DNA of 64,000 bases from Bacteroidota bacterium. GTDB lineage: Bacteria > Bacteroidota > Bacteroidia > 2-12-FULL-35-15. The stretch is taken from positions 1-64,000 of the forward strand of contig JADKIU010000004.1 in the NCBI GenBank assembly GCA_016722565.1, written 5' to 3'. Of this stretch, positions 26,155-33,921 are shown one piece after another (position 1 is the first letter of the stretch; the number at the start of each line of letters is the position of its first letter). The translations under genes were made by a program, and so were the position numbers. Under the pieces are notes generated by a model that did no database searches, was not told where the DNA came from, and saw only the letters and a program-made list of their open reading frames with translations.

Positions 26155-27435
26155 ATGGAACCATCAGAAATTGTAGTAGGCTTAGATATCGGGACAACAA
26201 AAATTGTTGCCATTGTTGGCAGAAGAAATGAATTCGGAAAAATTGAAATCCTGGGAATGGGGAAATCCGAATCCTTTGGAGTAGCAAGGGGCGTTGTTCA
26301 AAATATTGACCAAACTGTTCAGTCCATTCAAACTGCTGTTGCCGAAGCGGAAGCTAAATCAGGGGTAGATATTAAAGTGGTAAACGTTGGTATAGCCGGA
26401 CAACACATTCGCAGTATGCAACACCGTGGTATCAAAACACGTGCAAGTATTGAGCAAGAAATTTCTCAAAATGATATCGATGCCTTGATTGATGATATGT
26501 ATAAATTGATGATGGCACCCGGTGAGGAAATTATTCATGTGCTTCCTCAAGAATATATCATCGATAACGAATCAGGAATTAAGAACCCGATTGGTATGTC
26601 AGGAATTCGTTTGGAAGCAAATTTTCATATCATCACCGGGCAAATTGCTGCTGCACGAAATATCTACAAATGTGTTCAGAAAGCCGGATTGGAAGTTTCT
26701 GAATTAACCTTAGAACCTCTTGCTTCGGCAGATGCTGTTTTAAGTAATGAGGAAAAGGAAGCTGGTGTGGTGTTGGTGGACATTGGTGGTGGAACAACCG
26801 ATGTAGCAATTTTTCAAGATGGAATTATTCGTCATACTGCTGTTATTCCTTTTGGTGGAAATGTAATTACGGAAGATGTAAAAGAAGGCTGTACAATTAT
26901 AAAAAGCCAAGCTGAACTTTTGAAAATTAAATTTGGTTCTGCCTTAGCAAGTGAAAATCAAGAAAATGAAATTGTTTCGATACCGGGTTTGAGAGGTCGC
27001 GCTCACAAAGAAATTTCTGTGCGCAATCTATCTGCGATTATTCAAGCACGTATGGAAGAAATTGTAGAGCATGTATACTATGAAATCAAACATTCGGGAT
27101 ACGAGAAAAAATTAATTGCAGGAATTGTGGTTACCGGTGGTGGAGCACAATTAAAACATGTTTCGCAATTGATTGAATACATCACAGGAATGGATACACG
27201 TGTCGGCTATCCGAACGAGCACCTTGCAAAAGGAAGCGAAGATGTTACCAGTCCGTTATTCGCTACTTCAGTTGGTTTGGTGATGAAAGGGTTGCAGACG
27301 TTGGATAAACAAAACAAAAAAATGGTGACAACCACTGGGGATACAAAAGGGATTAAAGGACACTCGAAAGAAAAAACATCCGGCTTTTTTGATAAGCTGA
27401 AAAGTTTCTTTGATGAGGATGCTTCTCAGAAATAG
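26155..27435 (+). CDS. ftsA: cell division protein FtsA
   Basis: A 426-residue actin-like ATPase tethering FtsZ to the membrane. GLDIGTTKIVAIVG (phosphate 1), the 1C domain in the first third, VLVDIGGGTTDVAIF (phosphate 2), and GIVVTGGGAQLKHV (adenosine motif). The last residues SGFFDKLKSFFDED form the amphipathic membrane-targeting helix after a flexible linker. Normal length. It lies 17 bases after ftsQ; a perfect hairpin 12 bases after its stop separates it from ftsZ. Confidence 0.96.
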   Translation: MEPSEIVVGLDIGTTKIVAIVGRRNEFGKIEILGMGKSESFGVARGVVQNIDQTVQSIQTAVAEAEAKSGVDIKVVNVGIAGQHIRSMQHRGIKTRASIEQEISQNDIDALIDDMYKLMMAPGEEIIHVLPQEYIIDNESGIKNPIGMSGIRLEANFHIITGQIAAARNIYKCVQKAGLEVSELTLEPLASADAVLSNEEKEAGVVLVDIGGGTTDVAIFQDGIIRHTAVIPFGGNVITEDVKEGCTIIKSQAELLKIKFGSALASENQENEIVSIPGLRGRAHKEISVRNLSAIIQARMEEIVEHVYYEIKHSGYEKKLIAGIVVTGGGAQLKHVSQLIEYITGMDTRVGYPNEHLAKGSEDVTSPLFATSVGLVMKGLQTLDKQNKKMVTTTGDTKGIKGHSKEKTSGFFDKLKSFFDEDASQK

Positions 27436-27447
27436 GCTTTGTTTAAG

Positions 27448-27474
27448 TCCTTCTCCTTAATTCAAGGAGAAGGA
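27448..27474. repeat. perfect 11-bp inverted repeat in the ftsA-ftsZ gap
   Basis: TCCTTCTCCTT / AAGGAGAAGGA with a 5-base loop, followed by TTTAGGATGAGG and no T run. It forms a strong RNA hairpin but a poor terminator. The remainder of the 203-base gap holds no other gene or clear promoter. Confidence 0.75.
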
Positions 27475-27638
27475 TTTAGGATGAGGTGTTAGCAAAGGGC
27501 ATAGAAATTAACACGTCATAGTTAGTAACTATGAGCCGGAGCGTTAAATCTACATTAAAAAAAGCCCCAATTTTATGGCATAATAAAATTAACATGGGTT
27601 GAACCCCAACAATATCAAACGTTTTAAATAAAAACAAA

Positions 27639-29447
27639 ATGATGAAATTTGATTTACCAACAGACAACTCCTCAATTATCAAGGTAATTGGAGTAGGTGG
27701 TGGCGGAAGCAACGCTGTAAACCATATGTATAAACAAGGCATCAAAGGTGTTGATTTTATTGTTTGTAATACCGACCAACAGGCATTGGACATGAGTCCA
27801 GTTCCTTTAAGAATAGTTTTAGGTGCCAGCTTAACAAAAGGGCGCGGTGCTGGTTCTTTGCCTGAAGTAGGTAAAAATGCAGCTATCGAAAATATCGAAG
27901 AAGTAAAAGCATTGTTGGCGAACAATACGGAGATGGTCTTTATCACTGCCGGTTTAGGTGGTGGAACAGGAACCGGTGCTGCTCCGATTATTGCAAAAGC
28001 AGCTAAGGAAATGGGTATTTTAACAGTAGGTATTGTTACCATTCCTTTCGGATTTGAAGGTAAAAAACGTAAAGCGCAAGCAGACGAAGGATTGGAAGCT
28101 TTAAAAGCTAATGTGGATACTTTGTTAGTGATCAGCAATGATAAATTGAGAGAGATTTACGGTAATTTAAAAGTAACGGAAGCATTCGGTCATGCAGATG
28201 ATATTTTAGCAACTGCTGCGAAAGGTATTGCTGATATCATTACAACTACATTACAAATCAATACGGATATTAATGACGTAAAAACTGTAATGAAGGAAAG
28301 TGGAGTAGCTATTATGGGTTCTGCAATGGCGAGCGGTGAGCAACGTTCATTAAGAGCGGTTGAACAAGCAATGTCTTCTCCGTTATTAAACGATAGTAAC
28401 ATTAAAGGTGCTCGTTATGTATTGGTGAATGTAACATGTGGTGAAGATGAAATCACCATGGATGAGTTCGGAGAAATTACAGATTATATCCAAGATGCAG
28501 CAGGAATGTCTGCTGAGGTAATCAAAGGATACGGAGTTGATCCTTCGTTAGGAGATAAAGTAAATGTTACCATTATCGCTACTGGATTCAGCTCTAAAGC
28601 AGATGTTGGTATTCAAATTGAAAAAGCACCTGCTAAAAAGGTATTTTCATTGATGGATGAAGTAAAAGTAGAAACTCCGGTTGCAGAGGTTGTTACTCCT
28701 GTTGCGGAAGAAATTACTTTGAAACCAATGGAAATGACTTCTTATATCAAAGAAGAAGTTAAAGTAGAAGCAGTTGTTGAATCAAAACAAGAAACACTTC
28801 CTTTCGTTGCAGAAGTGAAAGTAGAGGAAACACCTGCTGTTGTGAATGAAGTTGTTGCTGAAGAAACTCCTTTTGTAAATGAGGTAAGTGTTGAAGAAAC
28901 ACCAATCTTTGTAAATGAAGTGGTGTCTGAGATAGAAGAGGTAAGTACGTTCACAAATGAAGTGGTTGAAGAACCTGTAATGGAAGAGTCAATTACTTTC
29001 GTTTCCGAAGAAGTGGTGGAGCCTGTTTTTGAAGTAGAGGAAGTAAAAGAACCAATTACATTTGAGTTTGATATTACCAACACTGTTGTTTCGGAAGAAT
29101 CAACCATCGTTTCTAATACAACCTTGGATGAAGCGTATGCGAAAGCAGAACCGGTTATTGAAGCAAAAGAAGAAAACACCATTGTTTCAAAAGTTCAAAA
29201 CGATGAGCAATTGAAAAAAGCTCAAGATCGTGTTGCAAAATTGAAAGAGTTAAGTTTTAAATTGAAGTCTCCGAATGGTTTATCTGAATTAGAAAACGAA
29301 CCGGCTTATAAAAGAAGAAACATTAATTTAGATTCTACTCCTCATTCTTCCGAATCACAAGTGTCACGTTACACCTTGTCTGAAGGAGATGATAAAAAAG
29401 TAGAAATTAAACCAAACAACTCTTTTTTACACGATAACGTTGATTAA
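27639..29447 (+). CDS. ftsZ: cell division protein FtsZ with long repetitive acidic linker
   Basis: A 602-residue tubulin-like GTPase that forms the Z ring. The core (to ~335) has GVGGGGSNAVNHM, the tubulin signature GLGGGTGTGAAPI and the T7 loop NTDINDVKTVM. Residues ~338-520 are a very acidic Val/Glu-rich linker with degenerate repeats of the kind VNEV-x-EETP (FVNEVSVEETP, IFVNEVVSE, FTNEVVEEP). A basic helix (KKAQDRVAKLKELSFKLK) and a conserved tail (SRYTLSEGDDKK) follow. FtsZ of most bacteria is ~380-400 residues; the excess is all linker. Last gene of the dcw cluster, ending at a terminator. Confidence 0.96.
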   Translation: MMKFDLPTDNSSIIKVIGVGGGGSNAVNHMYKQGIKGVDFIVCNTDQQALDMSPVPLRIVLGASLTKGRGAGSLPEVGKNAAIENIEEVKALLANNTEMVFITAGLGGGTGTGAAPIIAKAAKEMGILTVGIVTIPFGFEGKKRKAQADEGLEALKANVDTLLVISNDKLREIYGNLKVTEAFGHADDILATAAKGIADIITTTLQINTDINDVKTVMKESGVAIMGSAMASGEQRSLRAVEQAMSSPLLNDSNIKGARYVLVNVTCGEDEITMDEFGEITDYIQDAAGMSAEVIKGYGVDPSLGDKVNVTIIATGFSSKADVGIQIEKAPAKKVFSLMDEVKVETPVAEVVTPVAEEITLKPMEMTSYIKEEVKVEAVVESKQETLPFVAEVKVEETPAVVNEVVAEETPFVNEVSVEETPIFVNEVVSEIEEVSTFTNEVVEEPVMEESITFVSEEVVEPVFEVEEVKEPITFEFDITNTVVSEESTIVSNTTLDEAYAKAEPVIEAKEENTIVSKVQNDEQLKKAQDRVAKLKELSFKLKSPNGLSELENEPAYKRRNINLDSTPHSSESQVSRYTLSEGDDKKVEIKPNNSFLHDNVD

Positions 29448-29474
29448 ATAATCAAATAGTTAATACAAAAAAAT

Positions 29475-29520
29475 CCCTCTGTTATTTCGAGCGAAGTCGA
29501 GAAACAGGGGGATTTTTTTT
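29475..29520 (+). terminator. intrinsic terminator of the dcw operon
   Basis: AAATCCCTCTGTT ... AAACAGGGGGATTTTTTTT. The loop region TTTCGAGCGAAGTCGAGAAA is itself partly palindromic and resembles a dispersed intergenic repeat. Confidence 0.85.
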
Positions 29521-29563
29521 TGCTGTTAATGGTTCAAAATTGTTAAATTCGTATCGAAATATA

Positions 29564-29603
29564 ATTACTTAATTACTTAGTCACTTAGTCACCTAATCAC
29601 TAA
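29564..29603 (+). repeat. octamer tandem repeat upstream of yqeY
   Basis: Five 8-base units: ATTACTTA, ATTACTTA, GTCACTTA, GTCACCTA, ATCACTAA, ending 4 bases before the ATG of yqeY. The units ATTACTTA and GTCACCTA recur at 35672-35687. Confidence 0.8.
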
Positions 29604-29607
29604 AAAT

Positions 29608-30051
29608 ATGGCTTTAGAAGAAAAAATCAATGCAGATATCAAATCTGCTATGTTAGCGAAAGAAGCTTCCAAATTAGAAGCATTGCGTGCTATTAAATCA
29701 GCAATATTATTATTAAAAACTTCTCCGGAAGGCTTAAATGATGATACAGAAATGAAAGCATTGTTGAAAATGGTTAAACAACGCAAGGAAACAGCTGATT
29801 TATACGTAACTCAAAATCGTAAAGATTTAGCCGATGTGGAAATGGCACAAGCTGCTGTAATTGAAGCATATCTTCCAAAACAAATGAGTGAAGAGGATGT
29901 AAAAGCAGAAGTGGCAAAAATTATTATTTCTGTAGGTGCAAGCTCTCCGGCTGATATGGGGAAAGTTATGGGTGTTGCCTCCAAACAATTAGCCGGTAAA
30001 GCCGATGGAAAATTGATTTCTACGATTGTAAAGAAATTGTTGAATAAATAG
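29608..30051 (+). CDS. yqeY: GatB/YqeY domain-containing protein
   Basis: A 147-residue soluble helical protein of the YqeY family, which is related to the C-terminal tRNA-binding domain of GatB. Start MALEEKINADIKSAMLAKEASKLEALRAIKSAI; then VKQRKETADLYVTQNRKDLADVE and the end ASKQLAGKADGKLISTIVKKLL are family hallmarks. It may act in tRNA-dependent amidation or quality control, but no firm role is established. Monocistronic. Its start is preceded by octamer repeats at 29564-29603, and a 28-bp inverted repeat with a T-rich tail follows. Confidence 0.92.
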   Translation: MALEEKINADIKSAMLAKEASKLEALRAIKSAILLLKTSPEGLNDDTEMKALLKMVKQRKETADLYVTQNRKDLADVEMAQAAVIEAYLPKQMSEEDVKAEVAKIIISVGASSPADMGKVMGVASKQLAGKADGKLISTIVKKLLNK

Positions 30052-30086
30052 TTTTAGGCATAAACTTTACGACCTATTTATAGAAG

Positions 30087-30175
30087 AGATTGCTTCGTTC
30101 CTCGCAATGACGTTATTTTGATACCTATTTCTAATAGAACGTCATTGCGAGGAACGAAGCAATCTTTTTATTTTT
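30087..30175. repeat. perfect 28-bp inverted repeat, likely terminator/dispersed palindrome
   Basis: Arms 30087-30114 and 30138-30165 are exact reverse complements (AGATTGCTTCGTTCCTCGCA... pairing with ...TGCGAGGAACGAAGCAATCT), loop 23 bases, then a T-rich tail. It sits between convergent yqeY and the barrel protein gene. The core CATTGCGAGGAACGAAGCAATC resembles widespread bacterial intergenic palindromes. Confidence 0.88.
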
Positions 30176-30225
30176 TATTCGAAAGAGTGAATTTGAAAAT
30201 CACCTTGAAATAGTCCTATTCGTAA

Positions 30226-31077
30226 CTACAAAGCAAACTCATATCCCAACACCAATATGTTTTCAAACGTACCAAAGTGGTGGTGCGCTTTTCCTGTTCC
30301 AATAACGAGTACATCCGTGTAATTTGCCCAAACTCCTTTTGCGGTGTATTCTAAATAAATGTGTTTAAACACATCATAACGTAAACCCACTTCAGCACCA
30401 ATACAATAACCGGCAACATGAAAGCGATTGTTTAAATTTTCGCCAAACAACGTAACTTCTGTTCTTGGAATTACCGGTCCAGCACCAATTTTAGCAACGG
30501 CACCCAACCAATGTTTTTTATTTTTTGAAACAAAGAGATTTTGACGTTTTACAAAGTTCAACATCAAAAAATTGGCTCCATCCGAATGTTCAAAATGTAA
30601 AAATGTTTTAGGATCAATCAACGTGTCTTGGTCAATGCTTTGCCCATGAATGGTTCCTTTTACTCTTCGCGTTTGATTATCTTCCATAATGTATTTCGTA
30701 TGGTCGAAATTAATTTCAATCCCAAAATCTTTTTTATTGTTAAAGAAATATCCTAAACGATAATTGTATTGTGGTATGGTAAGATCGGTTCTGAAAATGT
30801 CTTTGATGCCCGGACGATCCCTTGCTGTTACATCGTAAATAGTGAAGTCGTAGGATTTTGTTTGACCTTTTTGTACATCAAACTCATTGGTATTGTCTGT
30901 AAAGTGAATATCTGATTTTGTAAACCAATCTCTGTTATATCCCCACGAAAAATAAAAAGTTCCTTTTCCAACTTTGGTTTGTGACGGACAATCACAGATT
31001 TCCGGTACTTCCTGTGAATACAATTTTCCTGAAATGCATAACAACCCAATTGCTGTTATGAACGCGTACTTTTTCAT
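30226..31077 (-). CDS. outer-membrane beta-barrel protein, function unknown
   Basis: A 283-residue exported protein: signal peptide 1-21 (MKKYAFITAIGLLCISGKLYS, cleaved before QEVPE), a short Cys-Pro motif (EICDCPSQ), then alternating aromatic strands (GTFYFSWGYNRDWF, YNYRLGYFFNN, FGIEINFDHTKYIM, NFLMLNFVKR, GAEVGLRYDVFKHIYLEYTAKG) ending VLGYEFAL, a terminal aromatic barrel strand. No named family is recognised; it resembles porin-like proteins common in Bacteroidota. It starts inside the stop of the 56-residue membrane protein (ATGA), so the two are co-translated. Confidence 0.8.
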   Translation of the reverse strand: MKKYAFITAIGLLCISGKLYSQEVPEICDCPSQTKVGKGTFYFSWGYNRDWFTKSDIHFTDNTNEFDVQKGQTKSYDFTIYDVTARDRPGIKDIFRTDLTIPQYNYRLGYFFNNKKDFGIEINFDHTKYIMEDNQTRRVKGTIHGQSIDQDTLIDPKTFLHFEHSDGANFLMLNFVKRQNLFVSKNKKHWLGAVAKIGAGPVIPRTEVTLFGENLNNRFHVAGYCIGAEVGLRYDVFKHIYLEYTAKGVWANYTDVLVIGTGKAHHHFGTFENILVLGYEFAL

Positions 31078-31244
31078 TGTTGTTTATTTTTCTTATTGGT
31101 AAATCCAATGAGCAACATTACCGTCCAAGGCATATAGAGAGGAGCAATGGCGATAGGAGAAACGGAAGCAATAAAATACAATAACAAAGCGATTACCGTT
31201 GTTGCAATCATTCCGATAAGTCCTATTTTAATGAGTCTGCTCAT
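31074..31244 (-). CDS. small membrane protein, 56 residues
   Basis: A short gene with ATG at 31244 and TGA at 31074. The protein starts MSRLIKIGLIGMIATTVIA; it has two hydrophobic segments (residues 6-25 and 29-48, with PIAIAPLYMPWTVMLLIGF) and a Lys/Asn/Gln tail (NKKNKQQ). Its TGA overlaps the ATG of the barrel protein as ATGA, the arrangement of translationally coupled genes, which is the main reason to accept it. No family is recognised. A longer plus-strand frame here (31147-31335) is its shadow. Confidence 0.65.
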   Translation of the reverse strand: MSRLIKIGLIGMIATTVIALLLYFIASVSPIAIAPLYMPWTVMLLIGFTNKKNKQQ

Positions 31245-31317
31245 AGTTTTTGAATTGGACGTAAAGTTAATTAATTCATCTCCTTTTAGAATAAAAAATA
31301 ATTCTGATAATTATCAT

Positions 31318-31352
31318 AAAAAAAGCCCCTTCTAATTAAAGAAGAGGCTTTT
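31318..31352 (-). terminator. intrinsic terminator of groES-groEL
   Basis: AAAAGCC-CTTCT / AGAAG-AGGCTTTT with a short AT loop and T run, 19 bases after the groEL stop. Confidence 0.8.
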
Positions 31353-31370
31353 TATTTTAATAAGAAAAGA

Positions 31371-33008
31371 TTACATCATTCCACCCATGCCACCCATTCC
31401 TGGGTTGCCCATTGGCATTGCTGGAGCTTCTTCTTTTTGCTCTGCTAATACACATTCAGTAGTTAATAGCATTGCAGCAATCGAAGCAGCATTTTCTAAT
31501 GCAACACGAGATACTTTAGTAGGATCAATTACACCCGCTGCAAATAAATTTTCAAATTTATCTGTACGCGCATTGTAACCGAAATCTGCTTTTCCTTCAC
31601 GCACTTTTTGAACAATTACTGCTCCTTCTAAACCTGCGTTCGCAACAATTTGGCGCAATGGCTCTTCAATGGCACGAATCACAATTTGAATTCCGGTTGT
31701 TTCGTCATCGTTCGAACCTTTTAGTTTTTCCAAACCATCAATTGCTCTGATATAGGCAACTCCACCTCCCGGTACAATTCCTTCTTCTACCGCAGCACGT
31801 GTAGCTGCTAATGCATCGTCTACGCGGTCTTTCTTCTCTTTCATTTCCACTTCTGTAGCAGCACCAACATACAATACAGCAACACCACCTGCTAATTTAG
31901 CCAAACGTTCTTGCAATTTTTCTTTATCGTAATCCGATGTGGTGGATTCGATTTGTGCTTTGATTTGATTCACACGTGAAGCGATGTCTGCTTTTTTACC
32001 TTTTCCGCCAACAACAGTTGTGTTGTCTTTGTCGATGGTGATTTTTTCAGCGCTTCCCAACATGTTTAATTCAGCATTTTCCAGTTTATAACCTCTTTCT
32101 TCAGAAATTAATGTTCCACCGGTTAATATTGCTAAATCTTCTAACATTGCTTTTCTTCTGTCGCCAAAGCCAGGAGCTTTAACAGCAGCAATTTTTAAAG
32201 AACCACGAATTTTATTTACAACCAATGTTGATAATGCTTCGCTATCTACATCTTCTGCAATAATTAAAATTGGTCTACCTGTTTGAACTGCTTTTTCCAA
32301 TACAGGTAATAATTCTTTCATGATAGAAATTTTCTTGTCTGTAATTAAAACAAGTGGATTGTCCAAAACAGTTTCCATTTTATCTACATCGGTAACAAAG
32401 TAAGCAGAGATATATCCTCTGTCGAATTGCATTCCTTCCACCACTTCAACAGTAGTTTCTGTACCTTTAGCTTCTTCAACAGTAATAACGCCTTCTTTTT
32501 TTACACGCTTCATTGCTTCCGCAATTAGTTTACCAATTGCATTGTCGTTGTTAGCAGAAATAGTCGCTACTTGTTCGATTTTTTTATTGTCATCACCAAT
32601 TTTTTGTGATTGTTTATTTAAGTTTTCTACAACAGCAATTACAGCTTTGTCGATTCCACGTTTCAAATCCATTGGATTTGCACCTGCTGCAACATTTTTT
32701 AAACCTGCAGTAACAATTGCTTGAGCAAGTACAGTTGCAGTAGTTGTTCCGTCTCCCGCAGCATCAGCAGTTTTGGAAGCAACTTCTTTCAACATTTGTG
32801 CTCCCATATTTTCTACAGGATCTTTTAATTCAATTTCTTTTGCAACAGAAACACCATCTTTGGTAATGCTTGGTGCACCGAATTTTCTGTCGATAATTAC
32901 ATTTCTACCTTTTGGTCCTAATGTTACTTTTACTGCGTTTGCTAATGCATCCACACCTTTTTTTAATCGGTCGCGTGCATCTATATTGAAAAATATATCT
33001 TTTGCCAT
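31371..33008 (-). CDS. groEL: chaperonin GroEL
   Basis: A 545-residue 60-kDa chaperonin that forms the double seven-member ring folding client proteins with ATP. Begins MAKDIFFNIDARDRLKKGVDALANAVKVTLGPKGRNV; has the DGTTTATVLA nucleotide-binding motif, the apical domain, AAVEEGIVPGGGVAYIRA, and the Gly-Met-rich tail (GNPGMGGMGGMM). Full length. Cotranscribed with groES, 56 bases downstream of it; the gap holds heptad repeats. Ends at a terminator. Confidence 0.98.
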   Translation of the reverse strand: MAKDIFFNIDARDRLKKGVDALANAVKVTLGPKGRNVIIDRKFGAPSITKDGVSVAKEIELKDPVENMGAQMLKEVASKTADAAGDGTTTATVLAQAIVTAGLKNVAAGANPMDLKRGIDKAVIAVVENLNKQSQKIGDDNKKIEQVATISANNDNAIGKLIAEAMKRVKKEGVITVEEAKGTETTVEVVEGMQFDRGYISAYFVTDVDKMETVLDNPLVLITDKKISIMKELLPVLEKAVQTGRPILIIAEDVDSEALSTLVVNKIRGSLKIAAVKAPGFGDRRKAMLEDLAILTGGTLISEERGYKLENAELNMLGSAEKITIDKDNTTVVGGKGKKADIASRVNQIKAQIESTTSDYDKEKLQERLAKLAGGVAVLYVGAATEVEMKEKKDRVDDALAATRAAVEEGIVPGGGVAYIRAIDGLEKLKGSNDDETTGIQIVIRAIEEPLRQIVANAGLEGAVIVQKVREGKADFGYNARTDKFENLFAAGVIDPTKVSRVALENAASIAAMLLTTECVLAEQKEEAPAMPMGNPGMGGMGGMM

Positions 33009-33016
33009 TTTTTTTT

Positions 33017-33044
33017 GTTATTAGTTATTGGTTAATAGTTATTC
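33017..33044. repeat. heptad tandem repeat between groES and groEL
   Basis: Four 7-base units on the plus strand: GTTATTA, GTTATTG, GTTAATA, GTTATTC, immediately upstream of the groEL start. Same period and pattern as the reverse complement of the murC-internal repeat. Confidence 0.7.
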
Positions 33045-33064
33045 GTATCAATTGTAATTTATCG

Positions 33065-33367
33065 TTAAACGATTGCGAATATATCGCTCTCTCTCATAAT
33101 CAAAAGATCTTTGCCTTCTACTTGAACTTCTGTGCCTGCATATTTACCATACAAAACCGTGTCACCCACTTTTACTTCAGGCTTATTTCCTTTGTCATCT
33201 TTTTCACTAACTGCAATTACAATTCCTCTTTGAGGTTTTTCTTTGGCGGTGTCTGGGATGATAATTCCACTCGCTGTTTTTTCTTCTGCAGCAGCAGCTT
33301 CAACAACTACTCTGTTTTGTGTTCCTGCAACTGGCTTGATGTTTACTTTTGAACTTGTCTTTGCCAT
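33065..33367 (-). CDS. groES: co-chaperonin GroES
   Basis: A 100-residue lid protein of the GroEL chamber. VNIKPVAGTQNRVVVE, the mobile loop AEEKTASGIIIPDTAKEKPQRGIVIAVSE, KVGDTVLYGKYAGTEVQVEGKDLLIMRESDIFAIV. The mobile-loop GIIIP and the C-terminal DLLIMRESDI are diagnostic. Slightly longer at the N-terminus than E. coli GroES (97). Upstream gene of the groES-groEL pair. Confidence 0.97.
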   Translation of the reverse strand: MAKTSSKVNIKPVAGTQNRVVVEAAAAEEKTASGIIIPDTAKEKPQRGIVIAVSEKDDKGNKPEVKVGDTVLYGKYAGTEVQVEGKDLLIMRESDIFAIV

Positions 33368-33493
33368 TTTGAATTCTATTTATTGGTTTAACTTATGTTT
33401 TAAATTTTTAGCTCTCCTGCTATGACAGATATTGTACCAATCGGAGATTAATGTAGGATTTAAGACAATTTTGCAGTCTTCATCAGATATATG

Positions 33494-33535
33494 AAAAAAA
33501 AATGTCAGAAGTGCTGATGAACTCTGACATTTTTT
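33494..33535 (-). terminator. intrinsic terminator of the miaB-secG operon
   Basis: AAAAATGTCAG-AAGT / ACT-CTGACATTTTT with an 8-base loop and flanking A/T runs, 21 bases after the secG stop on the minus strand. Confidence 0.85.
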
Positions 33536-33555
33536 GAATGCTATTTTAAAATCGA

Positions 33556-33915
33556 CTAGTTAGGCGTTGGAGTTCCTGAAGCAGGAGCAGGTGCAACAGG
33601 TGCTGCGTTGTTTGCTGGTACCGCAGGTGTTACATCTTCAGCACTCATTTTACGTGTTGTAGATTCTACTCCTGCACCAGTAGTAACCCCTGAAGTTTTT
33701 GTAAAAGAAGTTGAGATCACACTTAATACTAATAAGGCTGCTGCCAATGTCCATGTAGCTTTTTCTAAAAAGTCGGCCGTTTTACGAACACCCATTACTT
33801 GATTCGATGAAGCAAATGATGATGCTAAGCCTCCTCCTTTTGAATTTTGTACCAACACCACTAGGATTAGTAACACACAAACGATTATAATTAAAACTGA
33901 AATAATTGTACCCAT
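33556..33915 (-). CDS. secG: preprotein translocase subunit SecG
   Basis: A 119-residue inner-membrane protein of the SecYEG channel. Two membrane helices (ISVLIIIVCVLLILVVLVQ and ATWTLAAALLVLSVIST) surround the family core QNSKGGGLASSFASSNQVMGVRKTADFLEK. The C-terminal ~35 residues are a Pro/Ala-rich tail (VPANNAAPVAPAPASGTP), common in Bacteroidota SecG. Last gene of the operon beginning at miaB; six bases after the TPR gene. Confidence 0.93.
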   Translation of the reverse strand: MGTIISVLIIIVCVLLILVVLVQNSKGGGLASSFASSNQVMGVRKTADFLEKATWTLAAALLVLSVISTSFTKTSGVTTGAGVESTTRKMSAEDVTPAVPANNAAPVAPAPASGTPTPN

Positions 33916-33921
33916 TGTAAT

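Noticed and set aside
27476..28138. A 220-codon open frame antisense to the start of ftsZ
   Set aside because: Covers the ftsZ GTPase core on the opposite strand; Pro/Ala-rich low-complexity product with no start signal.
31147..31335. A 62-codon plus-strand frame between the barrel protein and groEL
   Set aside because: It mirrors the 56-residue minus-strand membrane protein, which has ATGA coupling and a proper hydrophobic profile.
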